From Cupriavidus gilardii (GTDB lineage Bacteria > Pseudomonadota > Gammaproteobacteria > Burkholderiales > Burkholderiaceae): DNA of 64,000 nt. Below are positions 44,726-52,702 of the stretch, in pieces; within the stretch, counting starts at the first letter, position 1; the number at the start of each line of letters is the position of its first letter. The stretch covers positions 62,001-126,000 of the forward strand of contig NZ_VZOV01000005.1 of the NCBI RefSeq assembly GCF_008801915.1, in the 5' to 3' direction. The position numbers and the translations under genes were made by a program. A model generated the notes under the pieces. It worked only from the letters and a program-made list of their open reading frames with translations, had not been told where the DNA came from and ran no database searches.

Positions 44726-46111
44726 ATGCATGCAGACAACACGGACCGCGCGCTCCACCGCGGCCTGAAGAACCGGCACATCCAGCTGATCGCGCTGGGC
44801 GGTGCCATCGGCACGGGCCTGTTCCTGGGTATCGCCCAGACCATCAAGATGGCCGGCCCCTCGGTATTGCTGGGCTATGCGATCGCCGGCATCGTCGCCT
44901 TTTTCATCATGCGCCAGCTCGGCGAAATGGTGGTCGACGAGCCGGTGGCGGGCTCCTTCAGCTATTTCGCCAACAAGTACTACGGCAATTTCGCCGGCTT
45001 CATGTCGGGCTGGAACTACTGGGTGCTGTATATCCTGGTCAGCATGGCCGAGCTGTCGGCGGTCGGCATCTACGTCCAGTACTGGTGGCCCGAGATTCCG
45101 ACCTGGGCGTCGGCACTGGCCTTCTTCCTGATCATCAACGCGGTCAACCTGGCCAGCGTCAAATCGTTCGGCGAGGCCGAGTTCTGGTTCTCGATCATCA
45201 AGGTCGCGGCGATCATCGGCATGATCGGCTTCGGCGGTTATCTGCTGGTGTCCGGCGAGGCCGGCCCGCAAGCCACGGTGGCCAACCTGTGGCAGCACGG
45301 CGGCTTCTTCCCGAACGGCGTGTCCGGCCTGGTGATGGCGATGGCGGTGATCATGTTCTCGTTCGGCGGCCTCGAACTGGTGGGCATTACCGCTGCCGAA
45401 GCCGATTCGCCGGAGAAGACCATCCCCAAGGCGACCAACCAGGTCATCTATCGCATCCTGATCTTCTATGTCGGCGCGCTCGGCGTGCTGCTGTCGCTGT
45501 ATCCGTGGGAAAACGTCGCCAGCGGCGGCAGCCCCTTCGTGCTGATCTTCCATGCGCTGAACAGCAACTGGGTCGCCAACGTGCTGAACGTGGTGGTGCT
45601 GACCGCGGCGCTGTCGGTCTACAATAGCGGGGTTTACTGCAACAGCCGCATGTTGTTCGGCCTGGCGCGCCAGGGCAACGCGCCCAAGGCGCTGCTGAAG
45701 GTCAATCGGCGCGGTATTCCGGTCGTGGCGCTGGGCGCCTCGGCGGCCGCCACCGCGGTCTGCGTGCTGATCAACTACCTGATTCCCGGCAAGGCGTTCC
45801 AGCTGCTGATGGGCTTGGTGGTGTCGGCCCTGATCATCAACTGGGCGATGATCAGCGTGATCCATCTGAAGTTCCGCGCCCACAAGCGCAGCGCCGGCGT
45901 GACCACGCGCTTCCAGAGCTTCGGCTATCCGCTGACCAATTATCTGTGCCTGGTCTTCATGGCCGGCATCCTGGTGATCATGTATCTGACGCCGGACCTG
46001 CGCCTCTCGGTCTATCTGATCCCGGTATGGCTCGGTGTGCTGGCAGTGTGCTACCGGCTGCGGAACAAGGACGCCGCGCAGGCGCTGCCGCAAGGCGCGC
46101 CGGTACGCTGA
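44726..46111 (+). CDS. Aromatic amino acid permease (AroP/PheP type)
   Basis: APC-superfamily importer of 461 residues with twelve predicted helices. HRGLKNRHIQLIALGGAIGT at the N-terminus, FIMRQLGEMVVDEPVAGSF near 70, VIMFSFGGLELVGITAAEAD near 210 and VYNSGVYCNSRMLFGLARQG near 297 are close to E. coli AroP and PheP. AGAGGAA precedes the ATG by 6 bases. It would bring phenylalanine, tyrosine or tryptophan into the cytoplasm for TyrB and HppD, which flank it. AroP and PheP specificity cannot be separated by eye. Confidence 0.92.
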   Translation: MHADNTDRALHRGLKNRHIQLIALGGAIGTGLFLGIAQTIKMAGPSVLLGYAIAGIVAFFIMRQLGEMVVDEPVAGSFSYFANKYYGNFAGFMSGWNYWVLYILVSMAELSAVGIYVQYWWPEIPTWASALAFFLIINAVNLASVKSFGEAEFWFSIIKVAAIIGMIGFGGYLLVSGEAGPQATVANLWQHGGFFPNGVSGLVMAMAVIMFSFGGLELVGITAAEADSPEKTIPKATNQVIYRILIFYVGALGVLLSLYPWENVASGGSPFVLIFHALNSNWVANVLNVVVLTAALSVYNSGVYCNSRMLFGLARQGNAPKALLKVNRRGIPVVALGASAAATAVCVLINYLIPGKAFQLLMGLVVSALIINWAMISVIHLKFRAHKRSAGVTTRFQSFGYPLTNYLCLVFMAGILVIMYLTPDLRLSVYLIPVWLGVLAVCYRLRNKDAAQALPQGAPVR

Positions 46112-46215
46112 ACCAGTAATGGCGGTGACGGCAATGCGAGCGGCGCCCGGCGCCGCTAGCCACGCCGCGCGTCATCACTGAATTTGCATCGGTCTCAATC
46201 TGGCCTGAGGTTTTC

Positions 46216-47418
46216 ATGTTTGCTCATATCGACGCCTACCCTGGCGACCCCATCCTGTCCCTGAACGAGAACTTCGCGCAAGACCCGCGTCAGGACAAGG
46301 TCAACCTGACGATCGGCGTCTGCTTCGACGACGAAGGCCGCCTGCCGCTGATGGCCGCGGTGCGCGAGGCCGAAGCCGCGCTGGTCGCCGACCAGGGGCC
46401 GCGCCCGTATCTGCCGATGGCCGGCATCCCCGGCTATCGCCAGGCCGTGCAGCAGCTGGTATTCGGCGCGGACAGCGCCGCGCTGGCCGAGAACCGTGTG
46501 GCCACGATCCAGACGCTGGGCGGCTCGGGCGCGCTGCGCGTCGGCGCCGACTTCCTGAAGCGCTATTTCCCCGAGGCGCAGGTCTGGATCAGCGATCCGA
46601 GCTGGGACAACCATCGCGTGGTGTTCGAGCGCGCCGGCTTCCAGGTCAACAGCTATCCCTACTATGACGACGCCACCGGCGGGCTGCGCTTCGACGCGAT
46701 GATCGATGCGCTGCGCCAGGTGCCGAAGGGTCATGTGGTGCTGCTGCACGCCTGCTGCCACAACCCGACCGGCGTGGACCTGAACGAATCGCAATGGCGC
46801 GAGGTCATCGCCGTGGTCAAGTCGCGCGGCCTGCTGCCGTTCGTCGACATGGCCTACCAGGGCTTCGGCACCAGCCTGGACGACGATGCCTTCGTGATCC
46901 ACGAGCTCGTGCGCGAAGGCGTGCCGTGCCTGGTGGCCAATTCGTTTTCGAAGAACTTCTCGCTGTACGGCGAACGCTGCGGCGGCCTGTCGGTGGTCTG
47001 CGCGAACGCCGAGGAAGCCGGCCGCGTGCTGGGCCAGCTGACCGGCGCGGTGCGCGCCAACTACAGCAACCCGCCGACGCACGGCGCGCGCATCGTCGGC
47101 AAGGTGCTGACGACCCCGGCGCTGCGCCAGTCGTGGGAGGCCGAACTGGCCGCCATGCGCGACCGCATCGCGGCAATGCGCACGGCGATCCACGACAATC
47201 TGCAGCGCCTGGCCGGCGGTGCGGACCTGTCGCGCTATCTCGCGCAGCGCGGCATGTTCACCTACACCGGCCTGTCGGCCGAGCAGGTCGACACGCTGCG
47301 CGCCGAGCATGGCGTCTATCTGGTGCGCTCGGGCCGCATGTGCGTCGCCGGCCTGAACCACGGCAACGTGGCGGTGGTCGCGAAGGCGATCGCCGGCGTG
47401 ATGGGGGCGAAGGGCTGA
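46216..47418 (+). CDS. tyrB: Aromatic amino acid aminotransferase
   Basis: PLP-dependent class I aminotransferase of 400 residues. MFAHIDAYPGDPILSLNENF and KVNLTIGVCFDDEGRLPLM are typical of TyrB/AspC. HACCHNPTGVDLNESQW near 179, the PLP Lys in ANSFSKNFSLYGERCGGL near 245 and a C-terminal Arg in YLVRSGRMCVAGLN near 376 complete the active site. It transfers the amino group of tyrosine or phenylalanine to 2-oxoglutarate, giving the HppD substrate. Acting as aspartate aminotransferase is also possible. A strong terminator follows. Confidence 0.93.
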   Translation: MFAHIDAYPGDPILSLNENFAQDPRQDKVNLTIGVCFDDEGRLPLMAAVREAEAALVADQGPRPYLPMAGIPGYRQAVQQLVFGADSAALAENRVATIQTLGGSGALRVGADFLKRYFPEAQVWISDPSWDNHRVVFERAGFQVNSYPYYDDATGGLRFDAMIDALRQVPKGHVVLLHACCHNPTGVDLNESQWREVIAVVKSRGLLPFVDMAYQGFGTSLDDDAFVIHELVREGVPCLVANSFSKNFSLYGERCGGLSVVCANAEEAGRVLGQLTGAVRANYSNPPTHGARIVGKVLTTPALRQSWEAELAAMRDRIAAMRTAIHDNLQRLAGGADLSRYLAQRGMFTYTGLSAEQVDTLRAEHGVYLVRSGRMCVAGLNHGNVAVVAKAIAGVMGAKG

Positions 47419-47433
47419 TCCTGCAGCGCCAGG

Positions 47434-47473
47434 GAAGGGCCAGCGTACGGAAGTGCGCTGGCCCTTCTTCGTT
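47434..47473 (+). terminator. Rho-independent terminator after tyrB
   Basis: GAAGGGCCAGCG and CGCTGGCCCTTC form a perfect 12-base stem around a 10-base loop, followed by TTCGTTT. It lies 15 bases after the tyrB stop and just before the end of the convergent gene at 47473. Confidence 0.85.
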
Positions 47474-48165
47474 TACATCACCATCCCGGTCGCGGAAGCC
47501 AGCGCCGGAATTGTCCATCCTCTTCCCAGCAGCACCATCCGGGTATGCAGTTCGCTGAGCACCGGTTCGTAGACCTCCGGTCCCAGATAGCACAGCGTCT
47601 TGCTGCGCAGATCGACATAGCCGCGCTCGTAGTTGTGTGCCAGGGCCTCCCATAGCGCATGCGCGCCGGGCGATTGCCGTGCGCCGGTGATCAGGCAGTG
47701 TCCCGCGTCCAGATACGAACGATAGATCGCCGAGGCCAGGCCGCGGCGCTGGTAGGGCGGGGCGAATTTCGAATGCGGTGCGCGCAGATGGCGGTCGGCG
47801 CGGCGGTCCAGCTCGACCAGCCGGTTGAAGACCGTATAGCCGGCAAGCCGGCGCCGCACGGTGTCTTCCACGTAGAAGTAATACTCGCCATCGGCCTCGC
47901 GGTAGCGCAGGACCAGGCCCGGCTGCGCGGATGGCGTGGCCGCGATGCCGTGCAGGCAGTCGCCGGGCAGGTAGAGCCGGTCGTACAGCGCCTGCAATTC
48001 GGCCTCGAGCGCATCGGGCGCGTGCTCGACGTCGATGCGCAGTTCGATGGCGCGCAGCAGGCGGGCGAGGGCAGGGCGGCTCGGGAGCCGCCGAAGCGGG
48101 GCGTCGTGCCATGAAGCAGCGCCCATTGCCGCGTGAGTCAGCATCGATGACATGGCGGTGCTCAA
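47473..48165 (-). CDS. GNAT-like acyltransferase, function unknown
   Basis: Protein of 230 residues (TTG start at 48165 overlapping the upstream stop as TTGA) or 226 residues (ATG at 48153). The middle has LVLRYREADGEYYFYVED and RRLAGYTVFNRL, the beta strands expected of an N-acetyltransferase core. SKFAPPYQRRGLASAIYRSYLD near 135-156 (residues in that span) then holds the Q-R-x-G-x-A acetyl-CoA signature. It is 60-90 residues longer than a minimal GNAT domain. No signal peptide is present. It is co-transcribed with the beta-helix protein gene, so that protein or its ligand may be the acyl acceptor. This is inference only. Confidence 0.6.
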   Translation of the reverse strand: MSTAMSSMLTHAAMGAASWHDAPLRRLPSRPALARLLRAIELRIDVEHAPDALEAELQALYDRLYLPGDCLHGIAATPSAQPGLVLRYREADGEYYFYVEDTVRRRLAGYTVFNRLVELDRRADRHLRAPHSKFAPPYQRRGLASAIYRSYLDAGHCLITGARQSPGAHALWEALAHNYERGYVDLRSKTLCYLGPEVYEPVLSELHTRMVLLGRGWTIPALASATGMVM

Positions 48166-49028
48166 CCGGTTTGCCAGGCGCCGCTGACCAGGTTCTGCGG
48201 CTTGCTGCGGGCAACGATGCGCGCGCTGACGTCCCAGATATCGATCCGCACGTTCAGTCCCGCATGAATGCCGTATCCCGGTCCGGTGATGATCTCTTCG
48301 TCGGTCTGCACGCCTTCGCCGGCCTTGATCGCGCTATCGGCGACGATCGACCCGGTTGCCTTGATGCCCCAGCCGGCTTCGATATGGTGGCTGCTGCGGA
48401 TCGCGCCGCCGGCCTCGATGCCCTGTCCGGCGCTGATGCCGTGGCCCTGCAGATCGCCGTCGGCCTTCAGCGTGCCGCCGCAGCGGATCGCGTGCTGCGC
48501 GGCGATGCTGTCGCCCGCGCGCAGGTTGCGGCCGACGTGGATGTGTTCGCCGGCGCTGATGTCCCAGCCCGCGCGCACGCTGCCCTTGGCATCGAGGAAG
48601 GTCGCGACGTCGATGCCCCATGCGGCCTTGATGTCGCCGCCGGCTTCGATGGCGCCGCCGCTGTACAGATTGCCCGCGCAATCGATATCTTCACCGGCGA
48701 TGATCGCGGTGCCGGCGCGGATGCCGCCGCCGGCGCGGATCGTGCGTCCGGCCCGGACTACCGAATCGACGTCGATGGCGCCGCGCACGACCAGCGTGCC
48801 GGCGAAGACCAGCGCGCCGGCGTTCAGCGCATCGAGCGTCAGCACGGCATCGGTGGGACCGAACTGGTCCAGCAGCCAGCACGCGTCGCCGACGCGGCCG
48901 GCATCGACAAGCGCATCGAGCAGCCGCTGGTAATCGCTGCCGTCATGCCGGTTGCGCAGGAACCATTTGTAGCCGTCCGCGCAGGGGCGTTTCGCCTTGA
49001 CGAAATTCTGGGTGAGTTCCATGGACAT
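48162..49028 (-). CDS. Hexapeptide-repeat beta-helix protein, bactofilin-like, function unknown
   Basis: Protein of 288 residues. The N-terminal 65 residues form a compact module with CADGYKWFLRNRHDGSDYQR and VGDACWLLDQFGP. From about 75 to 262 the chain is an almost uninterrupted series of six-residue steps of the form Ala/Gly-Gly-x-x-Ile/Val/Leu-x, such as AGRTIR, AGGGIR, AGEDID, AGHxIx-like and AGWGIK, roughly thirty in all. Such a pattern predicts a long beta-helix, as in bactofilins and left-handed helix acyltransferases. There is no signal peptide. The start MSMELTQNF follows a weak GAGG. It is coupled to the GNAT-like gene. Confidence 0.65.
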   Translation of the reverse strand: MSMELTQNFVKAKRPCADGYKWFLRNRHDGSDYQRLLDALVDAGRVGDACWLLDQFGPTDAVLTLDALNAGALVFAGTLVVRGAIDVDSVVRAGRTIRAGGGIRAGTAIIAGEDIDCAGNLYSGGAIEAGGDIKAAWGIDVATFLDAKGSVRAGWDISAGEHIHVGRNLRAGDSIAAQHAIRCGGTLKADGDLQGHGISAGQGIEAGGAIRSSHHIEAGWGIKATGSIVADSAIKAGEGVQTDEEIITGPGYGIHAGLNVRIDIWDVSARIVARSKPQNLVSGAWQTG

Positions 49029-49099
49029 CGGGACCTCGGTAGTCGGTGAAAGGGAGGGCTGGCGTGCAGCAGGCGGTAGGAGTTGCCCTCTCCCCCACC

Positions 49100-49289
49100 C
49101 CCTCTCCCGCAAGCGGGAGAGGGGAGCCATCAGCGAGCACGGGTGCGTAGGGGATCGATGCCGCGACGGCCTGCTCCCTCTCCCGCAAGCGGGAGAGGGA
49201 GCCGTCAGCGAGCACGAGCGCGTACGCCTTCGAAGCCGCGACGACCTGCTCCCTCTCCCGCTCGCGGGAGAGGGCTGGGGGAGAGGGCA
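49100..49289. repeat. Tandem array of CCCTCTCCCGC hairpin repeats
   Basis: Two full units of 76 and 75 bases begin at 49100 and 49176, and a partial third begins at 49251. Each starts CCCTCTCCCGCAAGCGGGAG (third copy CTCGCGGGAG) and carries a conserved tail with CAGCGAGCACG and GCCGCGACG before CCTGCT. The hairpin core matches the single element at 4722-4759. The array lies in the 276 bases between the small membrane gene and the beta-helix gene. Confidence 0.8.
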
Positions 49290-49304
49290 ACACGCCCAAA
49301 CCGC

Positions 49305-49418
49305 CTACAGCGGATTCAGCACGAGAAATTCAACCGCCAGATAAAGCGCGGCAATCCCGGCCATGGCAAGCACGGCCCGGTAATAGACGGCGGCGGATTT
49401 TTTGGTCTTGGCGGACAT
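49305..49418 (-). CDS. Small membrane protein, 37 residues
   Basis: The peptide starts MSAKTKKSAAVYYRAVLAMA and continues with a single hydrophobic helix to the C-terminal EFLVLNPL. Basic residues at the N-terminus predict a cytoplasmic N-side. A good ribosome site (GGGAGA) lies 4 bases before the ATG at 49418. The length, one helix and positive start are typical of small bacterial membrane peptides. It precedes the beta-helix gene on the same strand, but the hairpin array lies between, so co-transcription is unsure. Coding status is supported only by these features. Confidence 0.45.
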   Translation of the reverse strand: MSAKTKKSAAVYYRAVLAMAGIAALYLAVEFLVLNPL

Positions 49419-49861
49419 GCGCTCTCCCATTTGCACGTTGAACAGTGGACCGCCATCGATGGATGGCGATCCCCGGGCAATGTGCCGTGCCAGGGAGACC
49501 GGTGTGGGACTGTGGTGTGGCTTAGTCCCTGTCTCCCCGCACGGCTGAGAGAAGCACGGCGGGAATATGGGATGTGCGGGCGACCATGGCCTGGCGCGCG
49601 GCAAAGCCGCAAGCGTCGCCGTACGCGCGTGCCGCCACAGCACGCAGGGCATGCTGGTAAAGGGCGGTGCGGCGCAGGACAGTTTGCATTCGGTCGCGAA
49701 TTTGAAGGAAGGAAGATTGGCCAGACGCAGGCGCGAATGGCGGGCTTTCGGTGGAGCGTTTGCTCCATCGGCCCTGAAAAAAGGGGCGAAAGCGGGGCAA
49801 GTATCCCATAGCCGTCGAGAAGTCTCAACCTTGCGGCGCACCACGCACCGGCAACAGGACC
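49419..49861. other. 443-base stretch without a confident gene
   Basis: It separates the 37-residue membrane gene from the end of the MerR/TPR gene. Open frames cross it on both strands, but they are Pro/Arg/Cys-rich and lack ribosome sites or family motifs. It probably holds the promoter of the small membrane gene. I see no RNA gene or repeat in it. Confidence 0.4.
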
Positions 49862-50725
49862 TCAGCGGCAGTACTTCCGGTACTGATTGAAATGCCGGAT
49901 CGCGCGATGCGCGTCGCCCAGTTGCTCGTGCAGGCGGGCCGCGTTGAAATGCGCGTCGGCCATGTCGGGCGCGATATCGATGCAGCGGTGATAGCTGCGC
50001 AGTGCGTCCTCGTATCGCTCCAGATCTTCGAGCGTGACGCCGAGATTGAAATGGAGCAGGGGTTCGTCGCCGATGGCGGCGACCGCGTCCCGATACAGCG
50101 ATTCGGCCTCCTGCACGCGCCCGGCCTCGGTCAGCAGGCAGCCGAGGTTCAGGTAGGGATCGGTGTAGTCGGGCGCGATCGCGATCGCGCGGCGGTAGGC
50201 CTGCTCGGCCTCGCGCATGTCCTGCGCTTCGAGCTGGCAGCCGAGCTGGAACCACGTGCCCGCGTCGGTGCCGGCATCGGTCCCAACGTCGGCGCGGTCG
50301 TCCGCGCGGTCCTCCGCCTTCCTCGCCGACTGGATCGACAGCACCGCGCCCGGCTGCGACCGGCTCGGCTGCAGCTCCATCACCAGCTGGCCGGTTTCCA
50401 CCTCCCACTGGCGATGCGCTTCCGAGACGACCACGCCATTGCCGACCGCCGCAACACGGACCCCCGACAGCGGCCGGTCCTGCGACCATGCCTTCAATCG
50501 CTGCAACGCACGAGTGACGCGGCGCGGCGGGACATTCGCCTTCTTCAGCGAATCCGCGGTGCGGATCAGCACCACGTCCTGGAACGAGTATTTGCGTTCG
50601 CCGCGGCTGCCCTTGGCCGGTTCCAGCAAACCCGCGCGTGTCAGGCTCGCCACCGTCCCGCGCGAGACGCCGAACTTGCCTTCGATGTCCTTCAGCGTGA
50701 AGCTGTCCTTGCCGACCGCGCTCAT
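49862..50725 (-). CDS. MerR-type HTH protein with TPR repeats, coupled to ku
   Basis: Protein of 287 residues with two parts. Residues 8-78 are a MerR-like winged HTH (FTLKDIEGKFGVSRGTVASL, then LLEPAKGSRGERKYSFQDVV). A middle region of about 85-135 is followed by an Asp/Ala/Gly/Thr linker with a short repeat (DVGTDAGTDAGT near 146). At least three TPR units follow from 155 to 285, including YLNLGCLLTEAGRVQEAESL and LLHFNLGVTLEDLERYEDAL. The ATG overlaps the ku stop (ATGA). The fusion suggests a DNA-binding regulator that contacts a protein partner. A role in end-joining control is inferred from coupling only. Confidence 0.8.
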   Translation of the reverse strand: MSAVGKDSFTLKDIEGKFGVSRGTVASLTRAGLLEPAKGSRGERKYSFQDVVLIRTADSLKKANVPPRRVTRALQRLKAWSQDRPLSGVRVAAVGNGVVVSEAHRQWEVETGQLVMELQPSRSQPGAVLSIQSARKAEDRADDRADVGTDAGTDAGTWFQLGCQLEAQDMREAEQAYRRAIAIAPDYTDPYLNLGCLLTEAGRVQEAESLYRDAVAAIGDEPLLHFNLGVTLEDLERYEDALRSYHRCIDIAPDMADAHFNAARLHEQLGDAHRAIRHFNQYRKYCR

Positions 50726-51603
50726 TTCCTGGCGGTACGTCGGATCGGGGTCGCGGGCTCCGCGGCGCGCCTGGCGCCCTTGCGCGGCGCCGCCTCGCGG
50801 GCGGGCTTCTTCGCCGCAGCCTGCGATTTGCTCAGGCTCGCCTTCAGCGCCGCCATCAGGTCGATCACCTCGCCGCCCTCGCTGGGCCGCTCGGCCGTCG
50901 CCGATACCGTGATCTTCTTGCCCTCGATCTTCTTGTCGATCTCGGCCAGCACGCGCTGCTTCTCCTCGTCCTGATACGCCGCGGGGTCGTAGGCCTCGAC
51001 CGTGCTCTGCTCGATCAGCTGCTCGGCCAGCGTCAGTTCGGCGGGACGGATGTCGGTGCGCTCGACGTTCAGATCGGCCATCGAGCGGACCTCGTCCGCA
51101 TAGAGCAATTGCTGCAGCACCAGGCCGTCGTCGTTGGCGCGCACCTGCACCATGTACTGCTTGCCTTTCCACACCCAGGTGGCCAGCGCACAGGTCCCGG
51201 TCTTGCGCATCGCCTCCGTCAGCAGGCTGTACGGCTTGGCGCCGCGCTTGTCGGGGGCCAGATAGTAGGCCTTGTCGAAATAGATCGGATCGATGGCGCC
51301 GGTCGGCATGAAGGCGACGATGTCGATCGTGTGGCGCGCCCCGGTCTCCAGCGCATCGAGCTCCTCGGGCGTGAAGACGACGTAGCGGTCCTTCTCGAAC
51401 TCGTAGCCCTTGACCATGTCGGCGCGTTCGACCACCACGCCTTCGCGCTGGCACACGTACTGCTGCCGCAGCCGCGAGCCGCAGCCCTTGTGCAGCAGGT
51501 TGAAACCGACGCCAGACTTGCTTTCGGTCGCCGAAAAGACTCGGACCGGGATGGAAACCAAGCCGAAGCTCAGCGAGAGGGAGGCAATGGAGCGTGCGGC
51601 CAT
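50722..51603 (-). CDS. ku: Ku protein for non-homologous end joining
   Basis: Bacterial Ku homodimer subunit of 293 residues, which rings DNA ends and recruits ligase LigD. MAARSIASLSLSFGLVSIPV at the start, the pair LLHKGCGSRLRQQYVC near 37, VKGYEFEKDRYVVFTPEELD near 64 and YFDKAYYLAPDKRGAKPYSL near 108 are characteristic. A basic Lys/Arg/Ala-rich tail from about 258 is the usual variable DNA-binding extension. The ligase gene is not in this window. The gene overlaps the MerR/TPR gene by 4 bases and is divergent from the amino acid transporter. Confidence 0.95.
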   Translation of the reverse strand: MAARSIASLSLSFGLVSIPVRVFSATESKSGVGFNLLHKGCGSRLRQQYVCQREGVVVERADMVKGYEFEKDRYVVFTPEELDALETGARHTIDIVAFMPTGAIDPIYFDKAYYLAPDKRGAKPYSLLTEAMRKTGTCALATWVWKGKQYMVQVRANDDGLVLQQLLYADEVRSMADLNVERTDIRPAELTLAEQLIEQSTVEAYDPAAYQDEEKQRVLAEIDKKIEGKKITVSATAERPSEGGEVIDLMAALKASLSKSQAAAKKPAREAAPRKGARRAAEPATPIRRTARK

Positions 51604-51695
51604 GTCGTCACCTTTCGGGTTCGCATTGCTAAAGGATTTAGCACATTGCTAAAGAATAGACGACACGGACAGACGCCGCCGGCCTGTGCGCCACA

Positions 51696-51725
51696 TTCTC
51701 CGGCCGGATCGGTCTTTCGTATAAT
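51696..51725 (+). promoter_or_regulatory. Candidate promoter for the amino acid ABC operon
   Basis: A perfect -10 hexamer TATAAT (51720-51725) lies 18 bases after a weak -35 TTCTCC (51696-51701). The start codon is 106 bases beyond. The divergent ku promoter must lie in the same 228-base gap, but I could not place it. Confidence 0.45.
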
Positions 51726-51831
51726 GGCGGGTTTGCCGCCATCTCACCGCGCCGAAACGGGCGGGATTCGGATGGCCTGCGGGCGTCGCCCGCCTTTGCA
51801 CTGATCTCTCTCGCTCCGCGCCTCTCACATC

Positions 51832-52635
51832 ATGAAAACACTGAAAGCCCTCCTGATCGTCTCCGCCGTGGCGCTGTTCGCCGCCTGCGGCAAGTCCGAG
51901 CAAGCCCCGGCGGCGGCCGGCGGCGCCAGCGCCCCCGCCGCGGCCGCCAGGACTGTCGTGGTCGGCCTGGACGACAACTTCCCGCCGATGGGCTTTCGCG
52001 ATGGCAACAACGAAATCGTCGGCTTCGATATCGACATGGCCAAGGAGGCCGCGCGCCGGCTGGGCATGACGGTCGAATTCAAGCCGATCGACTGGAGCGC
52101 CAAGGAGGCCGAACTGAACGGCAAGCGCGTCGACGTGCTGTGGAACGGCCTGACCATCACCGAAGAGCGCAAGAAGAACATCAGCTTCACGGCGCCTTAC
52201 ATGAGCAACCACCAGATCATCGTCGTGGGCAGCGGCTCGCCGATCAAGGCCAAGGCCGACCTGGCCGGCCGCATCGTCGGCGCCCAGGACGGCAGCAGCG
52301 CGGTCGACGCGATCCGCAAGGAAGCGCAGGTCGCCGCCAGCATCAAGGAGCTGAAGACCTTCGGCGACAACGTGACCGCGCTGATGGACCTGTCGGCGGG
52401 CCGCCTCGATGCGATCGTGGTCGATGAGGTCGTGGGCCGCTATCTGGTCAGCAAGCGCGCCGGCGAGTACCGCGTGCTCGACGAGAACTTCGGCACCGAG
52501 GACTACGGCGTGGGCCTGCGCAAGGACGACGCCGAGCTGCTGGCGCAGCTGGACAAGACGCTGGCCGAGATGAAGCAGGACGGCACGGCTGCCCGCATCG
52601 CGCAGCAGTGGTTCGGCGCGAATCTGATCAAGTAA
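51832..52635 (+). CDS. Polar amino acid ABC transporter substrate-binding lipoprotein
   Basis: Family 3 solute-binding protein of 267 residues. MKTLKALLIVSAVALFAACG is a lipoprotein signal with Cys near residue 20 followed by an Ala-rich linker. The ligand domain begins VVVGLDDNFPPMGFRDGNNE and includes GFDIDMAKEAARRLGM near 63, where the Asp binds the substrate amino group, and DVLWNGLTITEERKKNISFT near 100. It feeds the permease and ATPase that follow. A terminator lies between it and the permease gene, so more binding protein than permease is expected. Cystine or glutamine-type ligands are possible. Confidence 0.92.
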   Translation: MKTLKALLIVSAVALFAACGKSEQAPAAAGGASAPAAAARTVVVGLDDNFPPMGFRDGNNEIVGFDIDMAKEAARRLGMTVEFKPIDWSAKEAELNGKRVDVLWNGLTITEERKKNISFTAPYMSNHQIIVVGSGSPIKAKADLAGRIVGAQDGSSAVDAIRKEAQVAASIKELKTFGDNVTALMDLSAGRLDAIVVDEVVGRYLVSKRAGEYRVLDENFGTEDYGVGLRKDDAELLAQLDKTLAEMKQDGTAARIAQQWFGANLIK

Positions 52636-52646
52636 GCAAGCTCGCT

Positions 52647-52674
52647 GCGCCCCTTCACGGGGCGCCGCTTTTTT
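52647..52674 (+). terminator. Intrinsic terminator or attenuator between binding protein and permease genes
   Basis: GCGCCCC-TTCAC-GGGGCGC is a 7-base GC stem, then CGC and six T residues (52669-52674). It begins 12 bases after the binding-protein stop, inside the operon. Partial read-through would give less permease and ATPase than receptor. Confidence 0.8.
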
Positions 52675-52702
52675 CTGGATCCCGCGCGCCGGGTTTCGAT
52701 CC

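Noticed and set aside
47434-47473. Hairpin considered as a small RNA or riboswitch
   Set aside because: It is a simple perfect stem with a T-rich tail directly after tyrB, which a terminator explains.
49100-49289. Repeat array considered as a CRISPR
   Set aside because: Only two full units and a partial third, the presumed spacers are themselves conserved, and no cas genes are present.
49316-49828. 170-codon minus-strand frame in the gap beside the small membrane gene
   Set aside because: Pro/Arg/Cys-rich, no motif, no ribosome site, and it overlaps the better supported 37-residue gene in another frame.
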